From NCBI GenBank assembly GCA_040905265.1, contig JBBDRW010000037.1:1-52379 (forward strand): DNA of 52,379 nucleotides, in the 5' to 3' direction. The stretch comes from JBBDRW01 sp040905265 (GTDB taxonomy: Bacteria; Bacteroidota; Rhodothermia; Balneolales; Balneolaceae). Within the stretch, counting starts at the first letter, position 1. Every line of letters starts with the position of its first letter. The translations under genes and the position numbers were made by a program. Under the pieces are notes generated by a model. It ran no database searches and was not told where the DNA came from. It saw only the letters and a list, made by a program, of their open reading frames with translations. Shown here piece by piece: positions 33,825 to 43,622 of this stretch.

Positions 33825-36800
33825 ATGTTTTATCGATTCCAGATTTACTCCAGGGTTCTGTACGCCATTCTGCTGGTGATCGGCTGGATCGTTTTCCCTC
33901 TCCATACAGCCGAAGCCCAGGACTTGCGGCTTCAGTATAAGGCTAACTCAACAAATTCTACCAGTCAGACGATTGATCCGTTTACGAATCTCTATAATGA
34001 CGGCGGATCTGCCGTGGATCTGGAGGATGTGACGATCCGCTACTGGTTTACGTCGGAACCTCCGGGATTAGATGTCTATGAAATTTTCTGGGCCCAGATC
34101 GGCGCTGGAAATATTTTCGGGAATTTCGGTACCATCGGTGGTGAACGCTATCTGGAGATCGGATTTACATCCGGTGCCGGATCCCTTGCCGCCAGCTCCA
34201 GTACAGGAGAGATGCAGAACCGGATCCGTGATGACGGCTGGGGGAATTACAACCAGTCGAATGACTTCTCGTTTGATGCTTCAAAAACTTCTTACAGCGA
34301 TCACGAATCAATTACTGTCTATTATCAGGGCAGCCTTGTCTGGGGAACGCCACCTGCGGGAACGACGGAGGCGGAGTCGATGGAGATCACCCAGGAGCCG
34401 ACCACAACAACGGCCGGGCAGGCGATCTCCCCGGCGCCGACGGTGCTTTTGGAGGATGCCCTGGGCAACCCGGTAGAGGGAGTGGATGTGACGGTGAGCC
34501 TGAACCAGAACAGTTTCACTGGTGGGAGCACCACGATTGTGACTACCAACGCCAGTGGGGAGGCTGTTTTTGACAACCTGACGCTCAACACGGCGGCCAG
34601 CGGCTATGAACTTACCTTTGATGCTGACGCCTCCCAGGTCGGGAATGAGACCTCGGCGAGTTTTACGGTCAATTCTGCGGCGCCGCAGTCGATGTCGGTA
34701 ACGTCCAGCCCGTCGCAGACCGCCGCCGGGTCAACCCTGTCACCCTCTCCGTCGGTGACGCTGGTGGATGCGTTCAGCAACCCGGTGCAGGGCGAGGACA
34801 TTACGGTATCGCTGAACAAGAACAGTTTCTCTTCGGGTACGACGACGGTGTCGACCAACTCGAGCGGGGTGGCGAGTTTCAGCAATCTGGTGATTACCCA
34901 GGCGGCGACCAACTATGTGATTACCTTTGATGCGGCTGCGTCGGGCGTGGACAACAAGAACAGCAGTTCGTTTACGATTGTCGCTGCACCGGCTGCGTCC
35001 ATGTCGATCACGCAGCAGCCGCAGGAGTCGGTGGTGAGCGGTGTGATAGCGGGCCCGCCGGCGGTGACGCTGACCGATACGTATGGCAACGCGGTGCCGG
35101 GCGTAGATGTGACGGTGTCGGAGACAGGGAACAGCTACACCTTTGACGAAGGTACGCTGACTCGTACGACGAACAGTTCGGGAGTGGCGACCTTTAACGA
35201 CCTGGAGATCCAGACGGGAGATACCGGTTACCGTCTGACCTTCGATGCGGACGCCTCCGGGGTGAGCAATGTGAATTCAAACTTCTTCGATGTAGTGGCG
35301 CCCACAGGTTCCATGACAATCACTGCACAGCCAACCGAAACATCAGCAGGTGATGTCGTATCGCCTTCGCCATCTGTCACTTTGTTGGACGGTGCCGAAG
35401 ACCCGATCTCCGGTGTTGATATCACGGTATCGCTGAATCAGGGGAGTTTTGCCTCGGGAACGCTGACGGTCCAGACGAACGGATCGGGGGTAGCAACGTT
35501 TAGCGACCTGGTGATCGAGTCGGCGGCGGAGGGGTATGAGATTACGTTTAACGCCGATCAGAGCGGGGTGGCGAATGTTTTTTCGAATGCGTTCGAGGTG
35601 GTTGCAGCCAACCCGGCCTCTATGAGTATGGATACGCAACCCTCCAACACGGTTGCAGGCTCTTCTCTTTCCGGGCCTCCCTCGGTGTTGCTCGTTGACA
35701 GTTTTGAGAACCCTGTCTCCGGAGTCGATATTACTGTTTCACTGAACCAGAACAGTTTTGCATCCGGCACAACGACTGTTTCGACCGACAGTGAAGGACT
35801 TGCAACCTATTCGAATCTGGTGATTACAGCTGCGGCCACCGGGTATCAACTCACATTTAATGCCGATGCGGCCGGGGTGAGTAATATTCAGTCAGGCTCC
35901 TATAATATCACAGCGGCTGCTATTGATGAGATATCCATTTCAGTCCAGCCCGGAGAGTCTACGGCCGATGTAACAATTTCACCGGCACCAACCATTCTGG
36001 TCGAAGATTCGTATGGGAATCCCAAACAAGGTGTAGATGTATCGGTCAGCCTGAACAAGAGCAGTTTCACGGGTGGAAGCACGATTATTGTAACCAGTAA
36101 TTCGAATGGGAACGCTGTTTTCAATAATCTGCGAATCAATACGGCAGACACAGGCTATGAGATGACATTCAGCGCGACCGGTGCGAGCCCGGTTACTTCA
36201 AACTCTTTTGAAATCGTACAGCCGGACCCATCGTACGGAAGTATCCGGGTTCAATATGATAATGATAATACAAATACTACCACCGCTGAACTGCGTCCTT
36301 ATATGCGGGTCTATAATGACAGTGACCTGGATATCAATTTGAGTGACATTACGGTTCGTTACTGGTTCACATCCGAACCCGAAGGGCTGGATGTTCATGA
36401 AGTTGAATATGCCGAGATGGGATCTGAGGATGATATTACCGGTTCATTTGGAACGTTGGGCGGTATGAGATACCTCCAGGTCGGATTTTCACCTGATGCG
36501 GTTCTGCCGGTCGGACTCGGCGGAGACGGTTCGACGCCAAATCTGTTCCCGTCCTCTTCCTCAACCGGAATTATTCAACAACGAATCCGGGATGACGGCT
36601 GGGGTAATTATACCCAGTCTGACGACTACTCCTTTGATGCATCGGTGACCACATTTGAGGATTATGATGAGATAACCGTCTATTACAAGGGACAGCTTGT
36701 CTGGGGAACGCCACCTGCGGGAACGACGGAGGCGGAGTCGATGGAGATCANNNNNNNNNNNNNNNNNNNNNNNNNNNNNNNNNNNNNNNNNNNNNNNNNN

Positions 36801-39800
36801 NNNNNNNNNNNNNNNNNNNNNNNNNNNNNNNNNNNNNNNNNNNNNNNNNNGTCGGCGGCGGAGGGGTATGAGATTACGTTTAACGCCGATCAGAGCGGGG
36901 TGGCGGATGCTATCTCGAATGCGTTTGATGTGATTCCTGCGGATCCCGAGGAGATAACCATATTGACACAGCCAGCCAATACACCCACCGGAAGCCCGGT
37001 CTCAGGACCACCTGCTGTTCAGCTTGTCGACTCCTATCAAAATCCTGTCTCCGGAGTCGATATTACTGTTTCGCTGAACCAGAACAGTTTTGCATCCGGC
37101 ACAACGACTGTGTCGACCGACAGTGAAGGGACGGCATCGTTCTCAGACCTGGTGATCACAACCATTGCGAGTGGATATCAGCTTACGTTTGATGCCGATG
37201 CATCCGGAGTGAGTGACGTAAGCTCCTCGACATTTCAGATTACAGCTGATGCTCCCGATGCACTTGAAGTAACCGTTCAGCCTACAGAATCGACAGGCGG
37301 TGTCACGATCTCTCCTGCACCAACGATTTTAGTAAAGGATTCGGGTGATAATCCGGTTGGCGGGGTGAATGTGACTGTGACCCTGAATAAGAATAATTTT
37401 GCAGCCGGAAGCACAACCGTTGTAACCAGCAATTCAAATGGGCTGGCTGTTTTTAACAATCTGAAGATCAACAGTGCAGATACCGGCTATGAGATGTCCT
37501 TCAGCGCGACGGGTGTCAGTTCGGCTACCTCTGATCTATTTGATGTAATACAGCCCAATCCGGAATTCGGAAGCATTCGCCTGCAGTATCAGAACGATGA
37601 GACAAACCAGACAGTACAGGTCATAAAACCACGTATCAAAATATACAATGACAGTGGCCTGGATATTAACCTGAGTGATCTGACTGTCCGATACTGGTTC
37701 ACATCGGAACCGTCCGGCTCGGATACTCATGAACTGGATTGGGTTCAGATGGGGGACGAGGATGATGTAATTGGAACATTTGATTCTGAAGAAGACAACT
37801 ACTATCTCGAGCTCTCGTTCTCGTCCGATGTGATCATTCCGGTCGGGCTTGGCGGTGACGGAAGTACACCGGACCTGTTCCCGGCGTCTTCCAATACCGG
37901 AGAAATTCACAATCGGATCCGGCCTTCAGATTGGACCGGAAACTATGATCAGAGTGATGACTATTCGTGGGATTCAGGTATCACTTCCTACACCGATCAC
38001 GTCTATATCAATGTCTACTATAAGGGACAGCTTGTCTGGGGAGCCGCCCCTTCTGAGCCAACCATATTTTACAGCCGTCAGAACGGGAATTGGGATACCG
38101 GTACCAGCTGGTCTCTGCAAAGTCATACCGGTACTGTATCTACGATTCCGCCTGCCCTGGAGGATACCGTGATTGTCGGGGGCGGACACGTGATCACCAT
38201 GACGGAAGCCGTAACCAATGATGGGCTGGTTACCATTTCCGATACCGGAACCCTGGTTACCGGATCGTATATTTTGAACGGAGCCGGAACGTTTGATCTG
38301 GAATCCGGAGGAACTCTCCGAATCGGTTCATCGGATGGGATCAGTGCGTCAGGAAGCAGCGGCTCTATCCAGAGTGAGGGGGGGAGGAGTTTCAGCCCGG
38401 AAGCCAATTACGTCTATAACGGAAGCAGTGCTCAGAGTACCGGGGATGGATTACCTGAAACGATCGAAGGGAACCTGACGATCCAAAATTCTGCCGGTGT
38501 TACGGCCCACCAGTCCTACCGGGTAAACGGAACCCTGAACCTGACCAGCGGTACATTTCTGATTGGAAACGGCCTTTCACTGATTGCAAACACAAAAAAT
38601 GTGGGGTCCGGAGACCTGACCTACCAATTGACGACCAGCAGCCAGCCCGGATACCGCCTGATTTCTTCGCCGATTCAGGCTGATTTTGGAAACCTGTTGA
38701 GCGAAGTGTTGACACAGGGCTTTACCGGTGCATCTCTGGCCGGAGATCTCCAGCCAAATGTCCTCTGGTATGATGAGGCCTATACAGGAACCGATCTCCA
38801 GCGCTGGAGAGCACCATCCAATATCAGCAACAGTGTGACAGCCGGCCGGGGTTATCATGTTTATCTGTTCGGAGATGTATCCGGAGACAGCAACTACAAT
38901 GATGCGCTTCCCTATACTCTGGAGGTAAAAGGCCAGGAGTTTGAAGGTACGGGCGGGGAAGTGGATCTGAATGTTACCTATACAGAAGAGGGCGATGAGG
39001 GGTGGAATCTTGTCGGGAATCCGTTTGGCGCCGCTATCGATTGGGAACACGGATCGATAACAAAAAGCAATCTGGATGCCACCATCTATATCTGGAATCC
39101 GGATAACAATCAGTATGATACCTGGAACGGGGTAACCGGAGATATTACGGACGGTATGATTGCGCCGTTCCAGGGTTTTTGGGTGAAAGCGAATGGGGAG
39201 AACCCGGATCTTGTCATAAGCCGGGAGGCGAAGACCATCGGAGGCGAGTATGTTGGCAAGTTCCATCCTCAGGAGAGTCCGATGATCAGTATAAAGGCTT
39301 ATCATTCAGAATTCCTGCACTCAACGGCTCATCTCTCCTTTACGGAGGATGGATTGATGAAAATGGACCAGAGAGATGCCTATAAACTCCTCCCGCCGCC
39401 CGGTGTCTCCAACTACCTGGAGATCTTCTCCAGGGTGGAAGAGGGGGACCGACTGGCGATCAATAACCTCCCCAGGCGGTTCGGGCAGCCTATAGAGATT
39501 CCGATCGAGATCAATGCCTTTAAAGACGGCTTTTCGGTACAGGACGAAATTATGCTGGAGATCACCGGTTTCAAGAACATCCCGAATGGATGGAATATAG
39601 AATTGATCCATCAACAGACCGGTATGCAGGTTCCAATTACCGGTCAACAGACCATTCCGATATCTATGAGCCAGATGGGGGGGAAGGGAGTCGCCAGGCA
39701 AAATGACAGTGGTTATAAGGTAACTACCAAGGAGAAATCAAGCCACGCCCGCTTTCTGTTGCGCATCGAACCAGGTGATGATGCGGACGGCTTGCCGGGG

Positions 39801-40061
39801 GATTTCGAACTCCGTCAAAACTATCCGAACCCCTTTGCCGGTTCGACGGCCCTTCGGTTTACTCTTCCGGTTGAAAGTTTCGTTCAGCTGGAGATTTATG
39901 ATATCTCCGGCCGCCGGGTAGCTACCATCGTCGATGAGGTACGGCCGGCCGGCTCCTATCAGGAGATATGGCGGGCACATGGAGCGGCAAGCGGGCTCTA
40001 CCTTGCCCGTTTGGTTACAAGCGATGGTGTCTCCAGCAGGAAACTGACACTCGTAAAGTAA
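33825..40061 (+). CDS. Giant T9SS-secreted protein with CBM3-like and Ig-like repeats
   Basis: 2078 residues as assembled, interrupted by 100 N's. Order: signal peptide (1-31, ending AEAQ); CBM3-like module 1 (about 33-180, 'LRLQYKANSTNSTSQTIDPF', 'VTIRYWFTSEP'); six Ig-like (Big_1/invasin-like) repeats of ~104 residues (from about 185), each starting like 'SMEITQEPTTTTAGQ'; CBM3-like module 2 (about 806-960); the gap; further Ig-like repeats; CBM3-like module 3 (about 1250-1406). A region of beta-helix character follows ('NGNWDTGTSWSLQS', 'IVGGGHVITMTEAV'), then a type A T9SS sorting domain at about 1990-2078 ('LRQNYPNPFAGSTALRFTL', 'YDISGRRVATIVDE'). It is probably a surface adhesin for cellulose or other polysaccharides; there is no recognisable catalytic domain. 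Confidence 0.85.
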   Translation: MFYRFQIYSRVLYAILLVIGWIVFPLHTAEAQDLRLQYKANSTNSTSQTIDPFTNLYNDGGSAVDLEDVTIRYWFTSEPPGLDVYEIFWAQIGAGNIFGNFGTIGGERYLEIGFTSGAGSLAASSSTGEMQNRIRDDGWGNYNQSNDFSFDASKTSYSDHESITVYYQGSLVWGTPPAGTTEAESMEITQEPTTTTAGQAISPAPTVLLEDALGNPVEGVDVTVSLNQNSFTGGSTTIVTTNASGEAVFDNLTLNTAASGYELTFDADASQVGNETSASFTVNSAAPQSMSVTSSPSQTAAGSTLSPSPSVTLVDAFSNPVQGEDITVSLNKNSFSSGTTTVSTNSSGVASFSNLVITQAATNYVITFDAAASGVDNKNSSSFTIVAAPAASMSITQQPQESVVSGVIAGPPAVTLTDTYGNAVPGVDVTVSETGNSYTFDEGTLTRTTNSSGVATFNDLEIQTGDTGYRLTFDADASGVSNVNSNFFDVVAPTGSMTITAQPTETSAGDVVSPSPSVTLLDGAEDPISGVDITVSLNQGSFASGTLTVQTNGSGVATFSDLVIESAAEGYEITFNADQSGVANVFSNAFEVVAANPASMSMDTQPSNTVAGSSLSGPPSVLLVDSFENPVSGVDITVSLNQNSFASGTTTVSTDSEGLATYSNLVITAAATGYQLTFNADAAGVSNIQSGSYNITAAAIDEISISVQPGESTADVTISPAPTILVEDSYGNPKQGVDVSVSLNKSSFTGGSTIIVTSNSNGNAVFNNLRINTADTGYEMTFSATGASPVTSNSFEIVQPDPSYGSIRVQYDNDNTNTTTAELRPYMRVYNDSDLDINLSDITVRYWFTSEPEGLDVHEVEYAEMGSEDDITGSFGTLGGMRYLQVGFSPDAVLPVGLGGDGSTPNLFPSSSSTGIIQQRIRDDGWGNYTQSDDYSFDASVTTFEDYDEITVYYKGQLVWGTPPAGTTEAESMEIXXXXXXXXXXXXXXXXXXXXXXXXXXXXXXXXXXSAAEGYEITFNADQSGVADAISNAFDVIPADPEEITILTQPANTPTGSPVSGPPAVQLVDSYQNPVSGVDITVSLNQNSFASGTTTVSTDSEGTASFSDLVITTIASGYQLTFDADASGVSDVSSSTFQITADAPDALEVTVQPTESTGGVTISPAPTILVKDSGDNPVGGVNVTVTLNKNNFAAGSTTVVTSNSNGLAVFNNLKINSADTGYEMSFSATGVSSATSDLFDVIQPNPEFGSIRLQYQNDETNQTVQVIKPRIKIYNDSGLDINLSDLTVRYWFTSEPSGSDTHELDWVQMGDEDDVIGTFDSEEDNYYLELSFSSDVIIPVGLGGDGSTPDLFPASSNTGEIHNRIRPSDWTGNYDQSDDYSWDSGITSYTDHVYINVYYKGQLVWGAAPSEPTIFYSRQNGNWDTGTSWSLQSHTGTVSTIPPALEDTVIVGGGHVITMTEAVTNDGLVTISDTGTLVTGSYILNGAGTFDLESGGTLRIGSSDGISASGSSGSIQSEGGRSFSPEANYVYNGSSAQSTGDGLPETIEGNLTIQNSAGVTAHQSYRVNGTLNLTSGTFLIGNGLSLIANTKNVGSGDLTYQLTTSSQPGYRLISSPIQADFGNLLSEVLTQGFTGASLAGDLQPNVLWYDEAYTGTDLQRWRAPSNISNSVTAGRGYHVYLFGDVSGDSNYNDALPYTLEVKGQEFEGTGGEVDLNVTYTEEGDEGWNLVGNPFGAAIDWEHGSITKSNLDATIYIWNPDNNQYDTWNGVTGDITDGMIAPFQGFWVKANGENPDLVISREAKTIGGEYVGKFHPQESPMISIKAYHSEFLHSTAHLSFTEDGLMKMDQRDAYKLLPPPGVSNYLEIFSRVEEGDRLAINNLPRRFGQPIEIPIEINAFKDGFSVQDEIMLEITGFKNIPNGWNIELIHQQTGMQVPITGQQTIPISMSQMGGKGVARQNDSGYKVTTKEKSSHARFLLRIEPGDDADGLPGDFELRQNYPNPFAGSTALRFTLPVESFVQLEIYDISGRRVATIVDEVRPAGSYQEIWRAHGAASGLYLARLVTSDGVSSRKLTLVK
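34335..35573. repeat. 1239-bp duplicated block inside the giant gene (first copy)
   Basis: Its first 55 bases are identical to 36696-36750, the last bases before the N-run. Its last 55 bases (35519-35573) are identical to 36851-36905, the first bases after the N-run. Identity stops at the next base on both outer sides. The block covers most of Ig-like repeats 1-4. Hand counts of 60-base samples give 70% GC at 34381-34440, but 38-40% at 35881-35940 and 36241-36300, so it differs in composition from its surroundings. Confidence 0.8.
36751..36850. other. Assembly gap (100 N)
   Basis: Exactly 100 N's, the usual placeholder for a gap of unknown size. The two flanking 55-mers are the two ends of the 34335-35573 block, which is what a de Bruijn assembler with k=55 leaves on either side of an unresolved repeat. 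The predicted true content is a copy of 34390-35518 (1129 bp). Confidence 0.9.
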
Positions 40062-40100
40062 GAGCCAGAGACCGGATGTAAGTTCGTCCCTGAAAGCGGC

Positions 40101-40130
40101 CCGGGTGGAATCAGGAGAGTTGTCACCCGG
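40101..40130 (+). terminator. Possible terminator after the giant gene
   Basis: CCGGGTG (40101-40107) pairs with CACCCGG (40124-40130) over a 16-base loop, followed by TTTCT. The stem is good but the T-run is poor. It lies 40 bases after the stop. Confidence 0.4.
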
Positions 40131-40281
40131 TTTCTGAAGATTGCTGCACCTTTTTCGGCCCGGCCATACGAAGTCTGCATATTCAGTTCCTGTCAAAGTT
40201 TACTCCTGGAATCCAGTCTGCAGAAACGAAGGAAGATAGTAGTTTCAGAAACCTCGGCGATCTCCTATTTTTCATTCCGCT

Positions 40282-41571
40282 ATGATGAATGCAGAAATTA
40301 TCTCAATCGGGAATGAATTGTTGATCGGGGATACGGTCAATACGAATGCCTCCTGGATCGGAAGGTTTCTTACGGAGAAGGGTTTCAGGATTCGGTATGT
40401 TCATACCATTCCGGATCACGAATCGGTGATTGGGGCTGTATTGAGGGAAGCGATGGGCCGGTCCCAATTGATTGTCACGACCGGAGGCCTGGGGCCGACT
40501 CACGATGATATCACCAAAAAGGTGGTTGCAGAGATCTTTGACTCTGAATTGGTGATGAATGAAAAAGTGCTCTCCTTTATTGAATCTATATTCAATCGGA
40601 GGGGACTTACCATGAGCCGGTCCAATATAGACCAGGCGCTGGTACCGGGCTGTTGCCAGGTGTTATTCAACCGGAAAGGGACAGCGCCCGGGTTATGGCT
40701 GGAAGAGAACGGCTCCTGCCTGGCTGTATTGCCGGGTGTACCGTACGAAATGCGATATCTCATGGAGAAGGAGGTGACGAAGAGGATAGCTGAACGTTTT
40801 TCTGACCAGGAGTTCCGGGCCGTACGGTATCTGAAAACCGCCGGCGTTTCTGAAAGCCATCTCAGTGACGAAGTGATCGGGGAACTTGCAAGTTATCTGA
40901 ACGGAGATGTTGAAGTCGCCTATCTCCCTTCTCCATCCGGGGTTACGCTGAGGGTTACGGCAACCGGAGGTTCCGATAAAGAGTCGGACGAGCGTCTGCA
41001 GCCGGTTTTGGAGTATATCTATAGACGGGCGGGAGGATTTATCTACGGAGAGGGGCGTGACCGGACGCTGAGTGAGGTGATCGGAACCATTCTGCGGGAG
41101 AGAAAGCTTACCCTCTCCGTAGCGGAAAGTTGTACCGGAGGATTTCTCGCAAACAGCCTGACCGACCATCCCGGCAGCAGTGACTTTTTTCTCGGTGGAG
41201 TCGTTGCTTATGACAATGCTGTCAAACAGTCACTCTTGAAGGTCTCCTTAGCGGATATTGAACGTGAGGGAGCCGTGAGCCGCACGGTGGCTCTGCAGAT
41301 GGCAGAAGGTGTGGCGACGCGTACCGGAAGTGATATTGGCGTCTCTACGACCGGGATAGCCGGGCCGGGCGGCGGGACGGAAGAGAAACCTGTAGGAACG
41401 GTCTGGATGGGATTCTATCTGATGGGAGAGCGATTTGCCCTGAAGGCACAGTTTACGAATGACCGGCTGATCAACAAAGAGCGTACAGCAACGGTTGTGC
41501 TGGAAACAGTTCGGCGAAAACTGAACGAACTGGATCATTTCCCGTATGGTCTCAAGCCGGTTTATTCATGA
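40282..41571 (+). CDS. cinA: CinA family protein (NMN deamidase / competence-damage inducible)
   Basis: A 429-residue full-length CinA. The N-terminal MoaB/MogA-like (COG1058) domain has 'EIISIGNELLIGDTVNTNAS' and 'VTTGGLGPTHDDITKK'. The C-terminal NMN amidohydrolase (PncC) domain has 'LSVAESCTGGFLANSLTDHP' and 'SDIGVSTTGIAGPGGGTEEK'. It recycles nicotinamide mononucleotide and/or cleans up ADP-ribose pyrophosphate. Two ATGs in tandem (40282, 40285) make the exact start ambiguous by one codon. The stop overlaps the next gene (ATGA), indicating translational coupling to an outer-membrane barrel protein. Confidence 0.95.
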   Translation: MMNAEIISIGNELLIGDTVNTNASWIGRFLTEKGFRIRYVHTIPDHESVIGAVLREAMGRSQLIVTTGGLGPTHDDITKKVVAEIFDSELVMNEKVLSFIESIFNRRGLTMSRSNIDQALVPGCCQVLFNRKGTAPGLWLEENGSCLAVLPGVPYEMRYLMEKEVTKRIAERFSDQEFRAVRYLKTAGVSESHLSDEVIGELASYLNGDVEVAYLPSPSGVTLRVTATGGSDKESDERLQPVLEYIYRRAGGFIYGEGRDRTLSEVIGTILRERKLTLSVAESCTGGFLANSLTDHPGSSDFFLGGVVAYDNAVKQSLLKVSLADIEREGAVSRTVALQMAEGVATRTGSDIGVSTTGIAGPGGGTEEKPVGTVWMGFYLMGERFALKAQFTNDRLINKERTATVVLETVRRKLNELDHFPYGLKPVYS

Positions 41572-43553
41572 TGCTGCTGAATATCATAACTGCCGGACTG
41601 TTGCTGTTTCAGGTCCAGACATCCGACCCGGAGGGTGGCCAGCCTGGAGATCCTGAAATTTCAGAGCCTGATACGACGGAGGCAGCTGCCGACACAGTTT
41701 CCGTACCGGAGAGAATTGACCCTGAAGGGGAAGAGGACGAGGAAGAGGAGCTTGTGCCTATATCGATCTGGGAGGTACAACAGCCTCCAGGGTATCTGGT
41801 GGCAGAGACGGACAGTACCCTTCGATGGTTCATGGCGCTGGACTGGACGGAACAGCTCAGCCGGAATCCGGGAGTGATCGCCTATCGGACCGGATCTCTC
41901 GGAAGGCCGGCCGGACTCGATATACACAGCTTTGAAAACCGCCATCAACGGGTTGAAATAGAGAACCTTTCGGCAAACGATCCGGTAACCGGTCAGGTTC
42001 ACTGGGGAAGGGTTCCAATCCACAAGATCGAGTCGATAGCAATATCCGACCGGAGCGGCTACCATTCTGCATCTGTGCGGCTTCGGGAACACTACCTGGT
42101 TCAGCCCCGAACCTATCTGAATTTCGATGAGAGCAGAGATAATTACCGCAGCCTCGAATTTGCTTTTATACAGAACCTCACCTCCAGATTGAATCTGGAG
42201 CTCTCCTACTGGGACCGGAAAGATGGCACCCTCTATACCAGAAACAACATGGAGGGCAATCAGATTGTTGCAAAAGGGCGCTACCATCTGAGTGAGGAGC
42301 TTATGGTCAAAGCGGGTTACGTCACCAATACACTGAATCAGGAGGAGCCGTTCGGATACTCCATTGCGGATCTGCGTCAGTACCATTTTAACCCCTACTC
42401 GACCGGGGCTGTCCGCTCCTCTGCCTCCTCGGCACGTTCCATGAGCGACCTCTATCTTCAGCTATACCAGAGAAGAGGGGAGGAGGACCCGGCCGGCCGA
42501 ATGGTTGGCCTCAGTCTTCAGGGCGATGGATGGGATCTGAAATCGAGTAGTGATTCGGTTCGTTATAATATGAACCGTTTAACGTTGCAGGCGTGGCAGG
42601 ATCTGGAGGTTGGCCCCGCCAGATTCCGGTTCTATGCAAACGGGGAGTCACTTCAGGACAATGAACAGGAAACCCTGACTGAGCATCGCTGGTTCCGCTG
42701 GAACATCGGCCTGAAAGGGGAACTTTCGATCACAGATGTTGCCGGGATCGGTTTTACCGGAGATTACCGGGGCCGCAGTGACAGCCGTACAGGGTATGAA
42801 CTCTCCGGATATCTGAGCCTGCGGCCGGTCCGGCCGGTTGAACTACGTGGATATGGAGGCATCACCTCCTCCATTCCGGAGCTTCAGGCTCTCTACTGGA
42901 ACTCGGAAGAGTGGCAGGGAGACCGGCAGTTATTGAATGAAGAAGCTTTTTTTTCCGGCCTGTCTGCTACACTGGGGATCGGATCAGCTCTTACACTGGG
43001 TGTCCGGGCTGACCTTCGCCAGGTGGAGCAGGGGATCTTTGTAAACCCGGACGGACTGTTTCAAAATATTGACCCTTACACCAATTTGTCCGGCACTGCC
43101 TGGGCAGAGTTCGACAGTGAACGGTTTGAAGGCCTATTCTCCGTAAGCAGCCAGGCTTTTTCTTCCGGGTCCGGCCTGGAGATGAACCGGAATCTGAATG
43201 GCGGAGGAGAACGGGTCTGGATCAAAGGTGCGCTCTACTGGAAAAATTATCTGTTTGACAGAGCACTGTTTTTGACGGCCGGTATCTCCGGCATGTACAG
43301 CCCCGGGGAGTATCACTCTGCATCCTGGCTGCCGGAGCTAAATCGCTGGCAGCACGGCCATGCTCTGCAGGCGATCCCGTCGTTCTATCGCCTTGATACC
43401 GAGGTATCGGCACGAGTTCGCTGGATGATGGTTCTGGTTAGATGGGAGAATTCACTCGACCGGATTGATCAGCTGGGATACTTCGAAACGGAGGGGTACC
43501 CGATGCCGTACCGGAGAATGATCTTCGGCCTCCGCGTCCTCTTCACCAATTGA
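41568..43553 (+). CDS. Outer-membrane beta-barrel protein, porin-like, family not recognised
   Basis: 661 residues starting with a hydrophobic leader (MMLLNIITAGLLLFQVQ) and an acidic, Pro/Glu/Asp-rich stretch (about 20-60, 'DPEGEEDEEEELVPIS'). A plug-like segment follows (about 85-160, with 'DIHSFENRHQRVEIENLSAN', 'VHWGRVPIHKIESIAIS'), then about 480 residues of alternating amphipathic strands ending 'YRRMIFGLRVLFTN', a typical terminal barrel strand. The plug-like part resembles TonB-receptor plugs but there is no TonB box I can identify. It is coupled to cinA by a four-base overlap. The substrate is unknown. Confidence 0.65.
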   Translation: MMLLNIITAGLLLFQVQTSDPEGGQPGDPEISEPDTTEAAADTVSVPERIDPEGEEDEEEELVPISIWEVQQPPGYLVAETDSTLRWFMALDWTEQLSRNPGVIAYRTGSLGRPAGLDIHSFENRHQRVEIENLSANDPVTGQVHWGRVPIHKIESIAISDRSGYHSASVRLREHYLVQPRTYLNFDESRDNYRSLEFAFIQNLTSRLNLELSYWDRKDGTLYTRNNMEGNQIVAKGRYHLSEELMVKAGYVTNTLNQEEPFGYSIADLRQYHFNPYSTGAVRSSASSARSMSDLYLQLYQRRGEEDPAGRMVGLSLQGDGWDLKSSSDSVRYNMNRLTLQAWQDLEVGPARFRFYANGESLQDNEQETLTEHRWFRWNIGLKGELSITDVAGIGFTGDYRGRSDSRTGYELSGYLSLRPVRPVELRGYGGITSSIPELQALYWNSEEWQGDRQLLNEEAFFSGLSATLGIGSALTLGVRADLRQVEQGIFVNPDGLFQNIDPYTNLSGTAWAEFDSERFEGLFSVSSQAFSSGSGLEMNRNLNGGGERVWIKGALYWKNYLFDRALFLTAGISGMYSPGEYHSASWLPELNRWQHGHALQAIPSFYRLDTEVSARVRWMMVLVRWENSLDRIDQLGYFETEGYPMPYRRMIFGLRVLFTN

Positions 43554-43610
43554 CATTCTGGTTTCTTCCTTCAATACTAACTCCTGTATTCTGTATTCTA
43601 ATAAAATTCT

Positions 43611-43617
43611 TACCTTG
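43611..43617 (+). promoter_or_regulatory. Candidate -7 box before ftsX
   Basis: TACCTTG, six bases before the ATG at 43623, after an AT-rich run. It has the same TAnCTTG form as 19753 and 33628. No clear -33 element was found. Confidence 0.25.
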
Positions 43618-43622
43618 CTCCC

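Noticed and set aside
34372..37560. The regular ~312-bp repeats as a CRISPR or non-coding satellite
   Set aside because: They keep one open frame and encode Ig-like domains with variable identity. There are no short identical repeats with unique spacers.
38577..39305. A 242-codon minus-strand frame inside the giant surface-protein gene
   Set aside because: It is antisense to the region between the third CBM3-like module and the sorting domain; no start signal or homology pattern was seen.
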